Assembly (NCBI GenBank): GCA_028691955.1
Contig: JAQUYH010000008.1
Span: 1 to 57,253 of the forward strand
DNA: 57,253 nt
Direction: 5' to 3'
DNA from: Bacilli bacterium
GTDB taxonomy: Bacteria > Bacillota_I > Bacilli_A > RF39 > UBA660
Position numbers and translations under genes: made by a program. A model generated the notes under the pieces. The model searched no databases, was not told the origin of the DNA, and was given only the letters and a program-made list of their open reading frames with translations. Below, in pieces: positions 10,798 to 19,330 of the stretch. Numbering within the stretch: the stretch's first letter is position 1; every line of letters starts with the position of its first letter.

Positions 10798-11790
10798 ATG
10801 TTAATACTTGCAAAATCAGCATTAGCTATGATGATAGGATTTATACTATCTGTAACATTTGGCTATTTTCTTATTAAACTATTAAAAAAAATAAAGGTAA
10901 AACAAACAATTAGTGTATACATAGAAAAGAAGCATGAAAAGAAAAAAGACACACCAACTATGGGAGGATTTATATTTATAATTCCAACTATAGTAACCTC
11001 CATAATTTTACTATGCATGAATAAAATGGAGTTTTCTGAAAACCTACTAATTGTATTATTCGTTTTTATACTATATGCTTTATTAGGATTTATAGATGAT
11101 TTCTTAATAATAAAAAGGCATAAAAATGAAGGATTAACAGAAATACAAAAATTAGTAGGACAAATATTAATAGCTCTCGGATTCTTTTACATTTTTATGA
11201 AAGCCGGCAACGAGCCATACTTAAACATATACACACTTAATTTGAAAATAGATATGGGATGGTTCTATGGAATCTTCTTGTTGTTTGTTTTAGTAGCCAG
11301 TTCTAATGCCGTAAATTTAACAGACGGCTTAGATGGACTAGCTGGTGGACTATCTGCTATAGCATTCCTAGCCTTTGGAATTATTTCTTGGGGATCCACC
11401 GGCATACAAGGATACAGTGATATAGCAATATTTTGCTTTATATTAGTAGGATCTTTACTAGGATTTCTAGTATATAATACCCATCCAGCCAAAATAATGA
11501 TGGGTGATATGGGGTCTCTTTCTTTAGGAGGAGCATTAGCAAGTATTGCTATTATTACAAGTCATGAGATAACCTTAATCATAGTAGCTGGTGTATTTGT
11601 TATAGAAACATTAGTTTCGATAATTCAACAAATATCAATCATATATTTTCACAAAAAGGTATTCCTAATGGCTCCTCTTCACCATCATTTTGAAAAACTT
11701 GGTTGGGAAGAGACTGATATAGTAAAACTATTTTGGACAGTTGGTTTAATATTAAATATGGCAGCTATAACATTCAGCGTTTGGCTATAG
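10798..11790 (+). CDS. mraY: Phospho-N-acetylmuramoyl-pentapeptide-transferase MraY
   Basis: MraY moves phospho-MurNAc-pentapeptide from UDP to undecaprenyl phosphate, making lipid I on the inner face of the membrane. The 330-residue polytopic protein shows PTMGGFIF, the Asp-rich FIDDFLIIK, NLTDGLDGLAGG, MGDMGSL and the HHH motif APLHHHFEKLGW, in family order, among about ten hydrophobic segments. ATG 10798 is chosen over GTG 10789 because AAGGTGG lies six bases before the ATG and the GTG is part of it. The gene stands outside any dcw wall cluster; murD is about 29 kb downstream beside a MurL-like gene. Confidence 0.96.
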   Translation: MLILAKSALAMMIGFILSVTFGYFLIKLLKKIKVKQTISVYIEKKHEKKKDTPTMGGFIFIIPTIVTSIILLCMNKMEFSENLLIVLFVFILYALLGFIDDFLIIKRHKNEGLTEIQKLVGQILIALGFFYIFMKAGNEPYLNIYTLNLKIDMGWFYGIFLLFVLVASSNAVNLTDGLDGLAGGLSAIAFLAFGIISWGSTGIQGYSDIAIFCFILVGSLLGFLVYNTHPAKIMMGDMGSLSLGGALASIAIITSHEITLIIVAGVFVIETLVSIIQQISIIYFHKKVFLMAPLHHHFEKLGWEETDIVKLFWTVGLILNMAAITFSVWL

Positions 11791-11819
11791 TTGTTAAACG
11801 GATAACTTTATGTTATTAT
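11791..11819 (+). promoter_or_regulatory. Promoter of the VirB2/TrbC-like gene
   Basis: TTGTTA (11791-11796), 17-bp spacer, TATTAT (11814-11819), beginning immediately after the mraY stop codon. Confidence 0.5.
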
Positions 11820-11838
11820 TTAGATAAGTGGTGAAAAA

Positions 11839-12243
11839 ATGAAAAAGAAAAAATATATGATTTTTATAATAGCTTTATTTATATCATTTGCTGTTATCCC
11901 AAAAGTAGATGCTCTTTCAATCAATCCATTTATCCCAGTACTAGATGGTGGGGTAAGTTGTGAAGTAATTGGTGGAGAAGTAACTGCTTGGGTAAAAAAT
12001 GCTTTTAAAATAGTTCAGTATGTTGGTGTAGGACTTGCAGTTGTCCTAACAGCAGTAGATTTTATTCAAGTAATAGGTGGATCAAAAGATGACGATTTGA
12101 AAAAAGCTTTTGATAGATCTGTAAAAAGATTAATAGCTGTTGTCCTATTATTATTAACAGCCGTTATTGTTAATTTCATAGTTTCAACGTTTATTGACCC
12201 AGTGGTTGACACTGATATACCAAACTGTGTCGAAGATGCATAA
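11839..12243 (+). CDS. Small VirB2/TrbC-like pilin or two-helix membrane protein
   Basis: The 134-residue product has an N-terminal signal peptide (basic KKKK start, then a hydrophobic run ending near VDAL), a short extracellular segment with one Cys (GVSCEV), then two hydrophobic helices separated by a charged loop (GSKDDDLKKAFDRSVKRL), and a second Cys near the end. Signal peptide plus two helices joined by a positively charged cytoplasmic loop is the architecture of the VirB2/TrbC conjugative pilin family. No other conjugation or type IV secretion gene is in the window, so an orphan or repurposed pilin is equally possible. The two Cys could form a disulphide outside the cell. It has its own promoter and terminator and so is a single-gene unit. 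Confidence 0.6.
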   Translation: MKKKKYMIFIIALFISFAVIPKVDALSINPFIPVLDGGVSCEVIGGEVTAWVKNAFKIVQYVGVGLAVVLTAVDFIQVIGGSKDDDLKKAFDRSVKRLIAVVLLLLTAVIVNFIVSTFIDPVVDTDIPNCVEDA

Positions 12244-12246
12244 AAG

Positions 12247-12271
12247 TCTTATTTAAATATAAGATTTTTTT
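12247..12271 (+). terminator. Terminator of the VirB2/TrbC-like gene
   Basis: TCTTAT and ATAAGA arms with a six-base A/T loop, followed by seven T. The pyk -35 box starts two bases later. Confidence 0.65.
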
Positions 12272-12272
12272 A

Positions 12273-12298
12273 TTGAAACAAAAAAAATATGATATACT
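12273..12298 (+). promoter_or_regulatory. pyk promoter, extended -10
   Basis: TTGAAA (12273-12278), an A-rich spacer, and TATGATATACT ending at 12298, with TATACT as the -10 and TG before it. The spacing is short (14 bp), so the extended -10 must carry recognition. TATAAT at 12299-12304 is an alternative -10 at 20 bp. Confidence 0.45.
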
Positions 12299-12313
12299 TA
12301 TAATGGTGATAGT

Positions 12314-13726
12314 ATGAAAAAAACAAAGATAATTGCAACAATAGGCCCACAAACGAAATCAATAGAATCTTTAAAGGAGCTAATACTAAATGGAATAGAT
12401 GTAATTAGACTAAACATGTCACATGCTAATTACTCTTTTTGTAATGATGTCATAAAAAAAGTGAATGAATTAAATGAAGAACTAAATACCTCAGTAGCCA
12501 TATTAATGGATACTGCTGGCCCAGATATTAGAGTAGGAAGATTTATTGGAGGAAGTGCTTACTTCAAGAAAGATGATAAAATTCGTATATATATGAATGA
12601 ATTAATAGGAGACAACACAAAATTTTCAGTGTCCTATAACATCCAAGATGAAGTTCATTTAGATACCATTATTAAAATAGATGATGGTTCTATAACCCTT
12701 AAAGTGATATCAAAGGGTGATGACTATATATTATGTGAAGTAATTGAAGGTGGAATAATATCTGACCATAAAAGCGTAAATATTCCAGGCATAAGATTAG
12801 ATAGATCATTCTTAACAGAGCAAGATAAACAAGATATTTTATATGCTTCAAAGAAAAACATTGATTATCTAGCCCTATCTTTCGTATCAAGCAGTGATGA
12901 TATATTGTCTGTTAGTGACTTACTAATAGAACAAAATAATAACCACATGCAAATAATAGCTAAAATAGAATGTCAAAATGCCATTGATGATATTGATGAA
13001 ATAATTAAAATAAGCGATGGAATTATGATTGCACGAGGAGACTTAGGAGTAGAACTACCAATAGAAAAAGTTCCATCTATACAAAAACAAATAACTCATA
13101 GTTGCCATACTTTAGGAAAACTATGTATAGTAGCTACTGAAATGTTATCTTCGATGGAAGAAGCAAATAGACCAACTAGAGCAGAAGTAAACGATATAGC
13201 CTCAGCTGTAATGGATGGCGTAGATGCTGTCATGTTAAGCGCAGAAACAGCATCAGGAAAACATCCAGTAGAAGCTGTTCAAATGATGAAAAGAATCATA
13301 GAAGAAACAGAAAAATCAACTGACTATTATGATTTACTAACAACATCGTGCAAAAAGATAGAACAAGACATAACAGGTACAATAGCTTACAATGTTGCTG
13401 AAACTGCATATAGTTTAAATTGTAAAGCTATAATCACGCCAACTATAAGTGGATTTACAGCTAAAAGAATAAGTCAATATAGACCAAAGTGTCCTATTAT
13501 TGCAGTTAGCCCTGAAAAAGATACTGTAAAATCTCTTATGCTAAACTATGGCGTTATACCAGTTTTGATTGATGAACTAAAATCATTAGATAGAATAATA
13601 GTAATATCTATAAAAGAAGCACAGAGATTATTAAATTTAAAAGAACAAGATAAAATAGTTATAACCGGAGGATATCCATTTAAGGATGCCAAACATACTA
13701 ACTTTATGAAAATAGAAGAATTATAA
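12314..13726 (+). CDS. pyk: Pyruvate kinase
   Basis: Pyruvate kinase converts phosphoenolpyruvate and ADP to pyruvate and ATP, the last step of glycolysis. The 470-residue product contains RLNMSHAN, the lid-domain region, the active-site block AKIECQNAIDDIDEI, GIMIARGDLGVELP, the TEMLSSM / RPTRAEVNDIA signature and VMLSAETASGKHPVEA, then an allosteric C-terminal domain. It lacks the extra C-terminal PEP-utiliser-like domain found in Bacillus Pyk and is close to the basic family length. A GGTGAT ribosome-binding site precedes ATG 12314. The GH31 gene starts 16 nt after its stop, so the two are probably cotranscribed. Confidence 0.97.
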   Translation: MKKTKIIATIGPQTKSIESLKELILNGIDVIRLNMSHANYSFCNDVIKKVNELNEELNTSVAILMDTAGPDIRVGRFIGGSAYFKKDDKIRIYMNELIGDNTKFSVSYNIQDEVHLDTIIKIDDGSITLKVISKGDDYILCEVIEGGIISDHKSVNIPGIRLDRSFLTEQDKQDILYASKKNIDYLALSFVSSSDDILSVSDLLIEQNNNHMQIIAKIECQNAIDDIDEIIKISDGIMIARGDLGVELPIEKVPSIQKQITHSCHTLGKLCIVATEMLSSMEEANRPTRAEVNDIASAVMDGVDAVMLSAETASGKHPVEAVQMMKRIIEETEKSTDYYDLLTTSCKKIEQDITGTIAYNVAETAYSLNCKAIITPTISGFTAKRISQYRPKCPIIAVSPEKDTVKSLMLNYGVIPVLIDELKSLDRIIVISIKEAQRLLNLKEQDKIVITGGYPFKDAKHTNFMKIEEL

Positions 13727-13742
13727 AAAGGAATGTGATACT

Positions 13743-16148
13743 ATGTATGAATTAGGAGACCAATTTAAACCAGATTACTCTAAAGCACTATCCAACCCCG
13801 AATCAACAGTAAAAGGTAAAAAATATAGAATTACCATAATTACAGAAAGCCTGCTAAGAATAGAATATGATGATAATGGAATATTTGAAGACCGTCCAAC
13901 TGAATTGGTCTGGTATAGAAATCATCCAAAACCAGCATATAATATAAAAGAAGATAGTAAGTATTTAGAGATAGAAACCAAATATTTTAAACTATATTAT
14001 AGTAAAGAAAAGCCTTTTTCTGGTTCAAAAATAAACCCTACACAAAATTTAAAAATTGAACTTAAAAATTCAGATAGAGTTTGGTATTATGGTCATCCGG
14101 AAGTTAGAAATTATGGAACATCAGCAGAGAGTTTAGAAAATAAAAATAAAAAGCTTAAAAAAGGACTTTTTTCTGGTGATGGATTTGTGAGCATGGAAGA
14201 TAGTGCAAATAAGATTATTCAAGAAAACGGAGAAATAATCAATAGAGAGTCTAAAGAAATAGATATTTATGTTTTTATGTATTTAAAAGATTTCAGTGAA
14301 TGTTTAAAAGATTACTTTATGATTACTGGTTATCCAGCCCTAATTCCAAGATACGCTTTAGGAAACTGGTGGAGTAGGAATATTGAATACAACGATGAAC
14401 TTTTAAAGAAACTTGTTGATGATTTTAAAGATAAATCTATTCCAATATCTGTACTATTACTTAATAAAGAATGGCATAACAGGTCTTTTCATGATAAGTT
14501 AGTAGATAGTGGCTTTACATATGATAATAATAAATTTAAAAACCCACTAGCTATGGCTAAATATCTGCACCAAAACGGAATTAGATTAGGCCTTTCTATA
14601 AATCCAATAGAAGGAATATACCCATATGAAGAGGAATATGAGAAAATAACAGAATATTTAGAGGCTAACGAAGGTGGAGTTATACCATTTAACGTTTATA
14701 ATCCTAAATTTATTGATGTCTATTTGAAATTATTAATTCATCCTTTAGAAAATAAAGAAGTGGATTTTTATTGGCTAGATAATGAAAAAATAGATTCACA
14801 TATACAGTGGGCATTAAATCATTATCAGTTTTATGATATGAGTAGAAACTATAAAATTAGACCAATGCTTTTAACTAATAATTCCGAAATTGCGGAGCAC
14901 AGATACCCAACACTTTATAGTGGCAAAACTGATGTAGGTTGGGAAACTCTAAAATCTATTCCTTTATTTACGGCTTCTGCTGCTAATAAAGGAGTAAGTT
15001 TTTGGGCTCATGATATTGGAGGATTTCATAATGGGATAGAAGATGATGAACTTTATACCAGATTCGTCCAATTAGGAATCTTTAGTCCAATATTTAAGTT
15101 TGGTGCTGACAGTGGCAAATACTATAAAAGGGAACCTTGGCGTTGGGGAATAAAAACATATTCTATTGTTAAAGATTATATGACGCTAAGACATAGATTA
15201 ATACCATACTTATATACAGAAAGTTATAAATATCATAAATATGGGACACCTTTAGTTCAACCATTATATTATAAAAATCCTGATATGTATGACGATACAA
15301 TATATAAAAATGAATACTTTTTTGGAAGTGAGTTATTTATTTGTCCCATAATTAATCAAAAAGAAGACGTAATGAATCGCGTTATACATAGATTTTATCT
15401 TCCAGAAGGGACATGGTATGATTTTGTTACAGGCAAAAAATTTCCAGGTGGAAAAAATTATATATCATTCTTCAAAGATGAAGATTATCCCGTTTTTGCT
15501 AAAAGTGGGGCTATCATAGTTCTTGGCAATAACGAAAATATTAATGATACAACACCACCAAAAAATTTGGAAATTCAAATTTTCCCTGGAACTAACAACA
15601 CATATAATTTATATGAGGATGATGGTATAAGCGATTTATATAAAAAAGATTACTTTTTAAAAACATCGATTGACTATAATTACTTACCAAATAATTATAC
15701 AGTTATAATAAGAGCTATAGATGGTAAATCAAATATTGTGCCAGAGCAAAGAAACTATAAGATTAGATTTAGAAACACCAAAAAAGCGCCTGAAACAGTT
15801 ATATACTTTAATGATACACCAATTAAAAATTTCAAAACTTATAAAGAAGGAACTGATTTTATTGTTGAAGTAAGTGATATAAAAACAATAGGGCAATTAA
15901 CTATTAACTGTAAAGGAAAAGACATAGAAATATCAGCAGTCAGAATTGTTAATGAAGATCTTTATTCTATAATTTCCGATTTACAAATCGAAACAAAATT
16001 AAAAGAGGCAATAGATAAAATCTTATTTGATGATACGTTAACTATCAATAAAAAGCGAGTTCAGATTAGAAAATTAAGAAGAAAAGGATTAGGACCACAA
16101 TTTATTAAATTATTCTTAAAATTATTAGAATATATAGGTCAGATATAA
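13743..16148 (+). CDS. Glycoside hydrolase family 31 protein with altered acid/base site
   Basis: GH31 enzymes cleave or transfer alpha-linked glucose, xylose or galactose by a double-displacement mechanism. The 801-residue protein has the N-terminal beta-sandwich, a TIM barrel from about residue 200 (IPRYALGNWWSRN, then LLLNKEWH), the nucleophile motif YWLDNE with Asp346, and the barrel-end SFWAHDIGGFHNG. At the usual acid/base block, where most members read SGD, this protein reads YSGKTDVGWETL: Lys395 stands at the Asp position and an Asp (397) sits two residues on. A beta-sandwich with YEDDG follows, then an 80-residue basic C-terminal extension. No signal peptide is seen, so it is cytoplasmic. 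Substrate is unknown; glycan or maltodextrin catabolism beside pyk is plausible. Confidence 0.85.
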   Translation: MYELGDQFKPDYSKALSNPESTVKGKKYRITIITESLLRIEYDDNGIFEDRPTELVWYRNHPKPAYNIKEDSKYLEIETKYFKLYYSKEKPFSGSKINPTQNLKIELKNSDRVWYYGHPEVRNYGTSAESLENKNKKLKKGLFSGDGFVSMEDSANKIIQENGEIINRESKEIDIYVFMYLKDFSECLKDYFMITGYPALIPRYALGNWWSRNIEYNDELLKKLVDDFKDKSIPISVLLLNKEWHNRSFHDKLVDSGFTYDNNKFKNPLAMAKYLHQNGIRLGLSINPIEGIYPYEEEYEKITEYLEANEGGVIPFNVYNPKFIDVYLKLLIHPLENKEVDFYWLDNEKIDSHIQWALNHYQFYDMSRNYKIRPMLLTNNSEIAEHRYPTLYSGKTDVGWETLKSIPLFTASAANKGVSFWAHDIGGFHNGIEDDELYTRFVQLGIFSPIFKFGADSGKYYKREPWRWGIKTYSIVKDYMTLRHRLIPYLYTESYKYHKYGTPLVQPLYYKNPDMYDDTIYKNEYFFGSELFICPIINQKEDVMNRVIHRFYLPEGTWYDFVTGKKFPGGKNYISFFKDEDYPVFAKSGAIIVLGNNENINDTTPPKNLEIQIFPGTNNTYNLYEDDGISDLYKKDYFLKTSIDYNYLPNNYTVIIRAIDGKSNIVPEQRNYKIRFRNTKKAPETVIYFNDTPIKNFKTYKEGTDFIVEVSDIKTIGQLTINCKGKDIEISAVRIVNEDLYSIISDLQIETKLKEAIDKILFDDTLTINKKRVQIRKLRRKGLGPQFIKLFLKLLEYIGQI

Positions 16149-16167
16149 AAAAAGAAGAGGGATCATA

Positions 16168-16512
16168 ATGGAGTTTATTTCAACATTTATTATTTCATTT
16201 ATATTAGTCTACACTATGTACTATTTTCTTGTTGTTAAAAGTAAAAAAGGAAGAGACAAACTAAAATTAGGAATTGAATCGACCTTTCTAAATAGAGTAT
16301 ACAAAGTAAAGGTAGATAAAATAGATAATAAAAAATTTGCCAAAACAATATCTATAATAAACTCAATTATTATAAGTTTAACCTTAGTGGCAACATCCTT
16401 CTTTTTTAATAAAACAATCTATCAAATATTATTATCTTTTCCAATAATGGTTCTTCTAATAATTGCAAGCTATTCCATTTTAGGAAGGCATTATAATAAA
16501 AAGTATGAATGA
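16168..16512 (+). CDS. Small membrane protein of unknown function
   Basis: I do not recognise this family. The 114-residue product has three hydrophobic segments: residues about 4-24 ending YYFLVVKSKKGR, about 62-82, and about 87-105. A basic loop (KSKKGRDKLKLG) follows the first helix, so the loop is probably cytoplasmic. A GAAGAGGG ribosome-binding site precedes ATG 16168. It begins 19 nt after the GH31 stop and overlaps the rnhB start by 8 bp (its last codons carry the rnhB ATG), so translation of the two is likely coupled. A membrane protein upstream of and overlapping rnhB is a conserved-looking arrangement but I cannot name its role. Confidence 0.7.
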   Translation: MEFISTFIISFILVYTMYYFLVVKSKKGRDKLKLGIESTFLNRVYKVKVDKIDNKKFAKTISIINSIIISLTLVATSFFFNKTIYQILLSFPIMVLLIIASYSILGRHYNKKYE

Positions 16513-17113
16513 TTTATTTACATATGAAAAAGAATTAAATGAAAAAGGTATAAATATTATTGGTGGTGTTGATGAAGTAGGAAGAGGTCCGTTAATCGGT
16601 CCCGTTGTTGCTTGCTGTTGTGTTTTAAACAAAAATTTTAAATTAGATGGATTAAATGATTCAAAAAAGTTATCTGAAAAAAAGAGAGATCTATTTTATG
16701 AATACTTAATTCAAAATACAACATATGGAATTGGTATTATTGAGCCTGGCGAAATAGATGAGATAAATATATATCAGGCCTCAAAAAAAGCTATGATGAT
16801 AGCTATAGAAGAAGTTAGAAAAAAAATCAAATTAGAGTACGTTTTAGTAGATGCTATGCCATTAGATTTAGATATTGGTGTTACCTCCATCATTAAAGGG
16901 GACGCCAAAAGTGCATCAATCGCTGCCGCTTCCGTAATTGCCAAAGTTACCCGTGATAAGATGATGTATGACCTGGCTAAACAATATCCTGAATATGGAT
17001 TTGATAAGCATAAGGGCTATCCAACTAAAATGCATCTTGAGGCTATACAGAAATATGGTTTAATAGAAGGATATAGGAAAACATATGGACCTGTCAAAGA
17101 TATCTTAGGGTAA
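16505..17113 (+). CDS. rnhB: Ribonuclease HII
   Basis: RNase HII cuts the RNA strand of RNA-DNA hybrids and removes single ribonucleotides from DNA. The 202-residue protein has GGVDEVGRGPLIGP (catalytic Asp and Glu), VDAM with the next acidic residue, and the strongly conserved GDAKSASIAAASVIAKVTRD block, ending with the DKHKGYPT and YRKTYGPV elements. The length fits bacterial RNase HII. It overlaps the preceding membrane protein by 8 bp and is followed by a hairpin terminator. Confidence 0.96.
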   Translation: MNDLFTYEKELNEKGINIIGGVDEVGRGPLIGPVVACCCVLNKNFKLDGLNDSKKLSEKKRDLFYEYLIQNTTYGIGIIEPGEIDEINIYQASKKAMMIAIEEVRKKIKLEYVLVDAMPLDLDIGVTSIIKGDAKSASIAAASVIAKVTRDKMMYDLAKQYPEYGFDKHKGYPTKMHLEAIQKYGLIEGYRKTYGPVKDILG

Positions 17114-17139
17114 AATAGAAATATTTTTAACTTATAAAG

Positions 17140-17165
17140 CAAGCTATTCTAATAGTTTGTTTTTA
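17140..17165 (+). terminator. Terminator after rnhB
   Basis: CAAGCTATT pairs with AATAGTTTG (one G-U) around a very short loop, followed by a T run. Confidence 0.6.
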
Positions 17166-17250
17166 TTTGAACTTATCTCCACAATTTCCCACATTTTTAA
17201 ATTAATATTTCCATATTTTTTTTATATAATGTAATTGTTGGAGGTGATAG

Positions 17251-17280
17251 ATGAGTATAAAAAATCAAGAACCAAAATAA
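17251..17280 (+). other. Nine-codon open frame with strong ribosome-binding site (possible leader peptide)
   Basis: ATG 17251 reads MSIKNQEPK then TAA. It is preceded by GGAGGTGAT, one of the strongest Shine-Dalgarno matches in the window. It lies 110 bp upstream of the response regulator and ends before the regulator's putative -35 box. A second GGTGAG at 17306 precedes an ATG-TAG pair. It may be a leader peptide, a decayed gene start, or chance. Confidence 0.25.
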
Positions 17281-17315
17281 ATAAATACACTCCTTAATGG
17301 AAGAAGGTGAGAATG

Positions 17316-17344
17316 TAGAAAAAGAATTTAAATAGTGTTATACT
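17316..17344 (+). promoter_or_regulatory. Promoter of the two-component operon
   Basis: TAGAAA (17316-17321), 17-bp spacer, TATACT (17339-17344) with TG one base before it (extended -10). The start site would lie just upstream of the GAGGTG ribosome-binding site. Confidence 0.4.
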
Positions 17345-17361
17345 ATTGATGAGGTGTAGAC

Positions 17362-18018
17362 ATGTATAAGATTTGTTTAGTAGAAGATGAAGTTAATTTA
17401 AATAATTTAATAAAATCTTATCTTGAAAGAGAAAATTATGAAGTTACTAATTACTATAGTGGTGAAGAAGCTATAAAGTATGTTGATAGTAAAGTAAATT
17501 TATGGATACTCGATATTATGCTGGGCGATTCTATAAGTGGATATGATATTATAAAAGAAATAAGAGAACATGATAGTAATGTTCCTGTAATATTTACGTC
17601 TGCTAGAGATCAAGATTTAGATAAAATCATCGGTTTAGAATTAGGAAGTGATGATTATATTACTAAACCATATTCTCCCAAAGAATTAGTATTAAGAGTT
17701 AACAACATAATAAAAAGAGTATATGTTAAAGACACAAAGAAAGTCGGTTACGAAACATACGAAATAGACTTTGATAAGAGATCTGTATTAGAAAATAATA
17801 AAGAAATTTCTTTAACTACTTTAGAATTTGATTTGTTGATGCTATTAATTAATAACAAAAATAAATCATTTAGTAGAGAAGACATATTGTTGTCTGTTTG
17901 GGGAAGCGATTACTTTGGAAGTGATCGTGTAGTAGATGACTTAGTAAGAAGGCTTAGAAAAAAAATGCCTAAGCTTAAAATCAATACTTTGTATGGATTT
18001 GGATATAGATTAACATGA
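17362..18018 (+). CDS. OmpR/PhoB-family response regulator
   Basis: This DNA-binding regulator is phosphorylated by the sensor kinase encoded next to it. The 218-residue protein has an N-terminal receiver domain with acidic pair EDE (residues 8-10), phospho-acceptor Asp51 in WILDIML, the switch Thr/Ser in FTSAR and Lys in YITKPYSP. A winged-helix OmpR domain follows from about residue 125 (LTTLEFDLL, then DRVVDDLVRRLRKK and YGFGYRLT). A GAGGTG site precedes ATG 17362. Its stop overlaps the kinase start by 4 bp (ATGA). Target genes are not evident; transporters or envelope genes are the usual targets for the family. Confidence 0.93.
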   Translation: MYKICLVEDEVNLNNLIKSYLERENYEVTNYYSGEEAIKYVDSKVNLWILDIMLGDSISGYDIIKEIREHDSNVPVIFTSARDQDLDKIIGLELGSDDYITKPYSPKELVLRVNNIIKRVYVKDTKKVGYETYEIDFDKRSVLENNKEISLTTLEFDLLMLLINNKNKSFSREDILLSVWGSDYFGSDRVVDDLVRRLRKKMPKLKINTLYGFGYRLT

Positions 18019-19274
18019 AAGTAAAGAACAAACTATTAAGACAGTTACTTGCTTTTGCTATATCAGTGTGCTTAATACTTTATATAAGTTTAGGTATAAT
18101 CTTACCAAGGATTTTACTTCCTATATATGAAAAAAATATATATCAATATTTAGCTCAGCCACTGGAATTTATCCAAAATGATATAGATAGTGCTGTGCTA
18201 GATGAAGAGGTTGCTTATATATACGTGACTTCTAATGATGAAATATTATATTCGAATAATATGAGCCAAATAATTAGTCTTTCACCTGAACAAATTTTAT
18301 CTTACATAAATAATGATTATGGCAAATTTAGATATTTAGATAAAGTTTACTATTACAATACGTCAAATAGTAAATATGGATTAAAAATAGCCATAACAAA
18401 TAATGATTATATTAATAATATAAGATTAGATATTTTTTCTTCATTATTCCCTATTTTATTTTTAACAATATTACTAATTGCTTTACTTATGGTTTTATGG
18501 AGCCATAATTTAATAAAGAAGATAGAGTATTTAAAAGTTAAAATTGATAATTTAGGAAATGATGATTACAATGATGATTACGCATACAAGACTCATGATG
18601 AATTTGAGATATTATCCGATGCAATCGATAATATTAAGAAGACATTAAAAGAGCAAGAAGAATATAAAAATCAAATGTACCAAAGTATCTCCCATGATTT
18701 AAAAACACCCCTTACTGTTATTAAATCATACTTAGAAGCAATTGATGATGGCGTCTTGAACCCACAAGAAGCCAAATGTGTAATCAAAGAACAAGTTAAT
18801 AAACTTGAAATTAAAGTACACTCCTTACTATATTTAAATAAATTAAACTATATTAAAGACACTAATAGTTACCAAAATGATAAAGTTGATATAAAACAAC
18901 TTTTAGATACATTAATAACCAAATTTAAAATTCAAAGACCAGACTTACAGTTTAAAATAAATGTTGGTAATAATACTACATTTAACGGAACTGAAGATAT
19001 GTGGGAAGCTATCATTGATAATATTTTAAATAACTTTATGAGATATGCTAAAAAAAGAGTATCTATTACCATAAAAAATGAAAGTATTACATTTTATAAT
19101 GATGGTGAAAACATAGATGAAAATATCCTTAATGACATCTTTACTCCCTACAAAAAAGGTATCAAAGGAGAATTTGGGCTTGGATTATCTATTGTAAAGA
19201 AAACTGTTTCACTTTTTGGTTATGAAATAAGTGTCAAAAATGAAAAAAAAGGTGTCACATTCACAATAAAGTAG
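18015..19274 (+). CDS. Membrane sensor histidine kinase
   Basis: This kinase phosphorylates the neighbouring regulator. The 419-residue protein has two hydrophobic segments (about residues 10-32 and 141-165) enclosing an extracellular sensor domain of about 105 residues, then a HAMP-like linker, a HisKA dimerisation domain with His227 in SHDLKTPLTV, and a HATPase domain with an N-box around NILNNFMRYAKK, a weak G1 box (YNDGENIDE) and G2 box GLGLSIVKK. The signal is unknown. The start overlaps the regulator stop. The terminator overlaps its own stop codon. Confidence 0.93.
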   Translation: MKVKNKLLRQLLAFAISVCLILYISLGIILPRILLPIYEKNIYQYLAQPLEFIQNDIDSAVLDEEVAYIYVTSNDEILYSNNMSQIISLSPEQILSYINNDYGKFRYLDKVYYYNTSNSKYGLKIAITNNDYINNIRLDIFSSLFPILFLTILLIALLMVLWSHNLIKKIEYLKVKIDNLGNDDYNDDYAYKTHDEFEILSDAIDNIKKTLKEQEEYKNQMYQSISHDLKTPLTVIKSYLEAIDDGVLNPQEAKCVIKEQVNKLEIKVHSLLYLNKLNYIKDTNSYQNDKVDIKQLLDTLITKFKIQRPDLQFKINVGNNTTFNGTEDMWEAIIDNILNNFMRYAKKRVSITIKNESITFYNDGENIDENILNDIFTPYKKGIKGEFGLGLSIVKKTVSLFGYEISVKNEKKGVTFTIK

Positions 19275-19296
19275 TATTTACTACTTTATTTTTTTA
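19268..19296 (+). terminator. Terminator after the sensor kinase
   Basis: Perfect AAAGTAGTA and TACTACTTT arms with a two-base gap, followed by T-rich sequence. The stop codon lies in the left arm. Confidence 0.75.
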
Positions 19297-19330
19297 TTTT
19301 TTTGTGTTACCATTTTTATGGTGATAAGAT

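Noticed and set aside
11839..12243. Integrative or conjugative element
   Set aside because: Only one pilin-like gene; no relaxase, integrase, attachment repeats or change in base composition.
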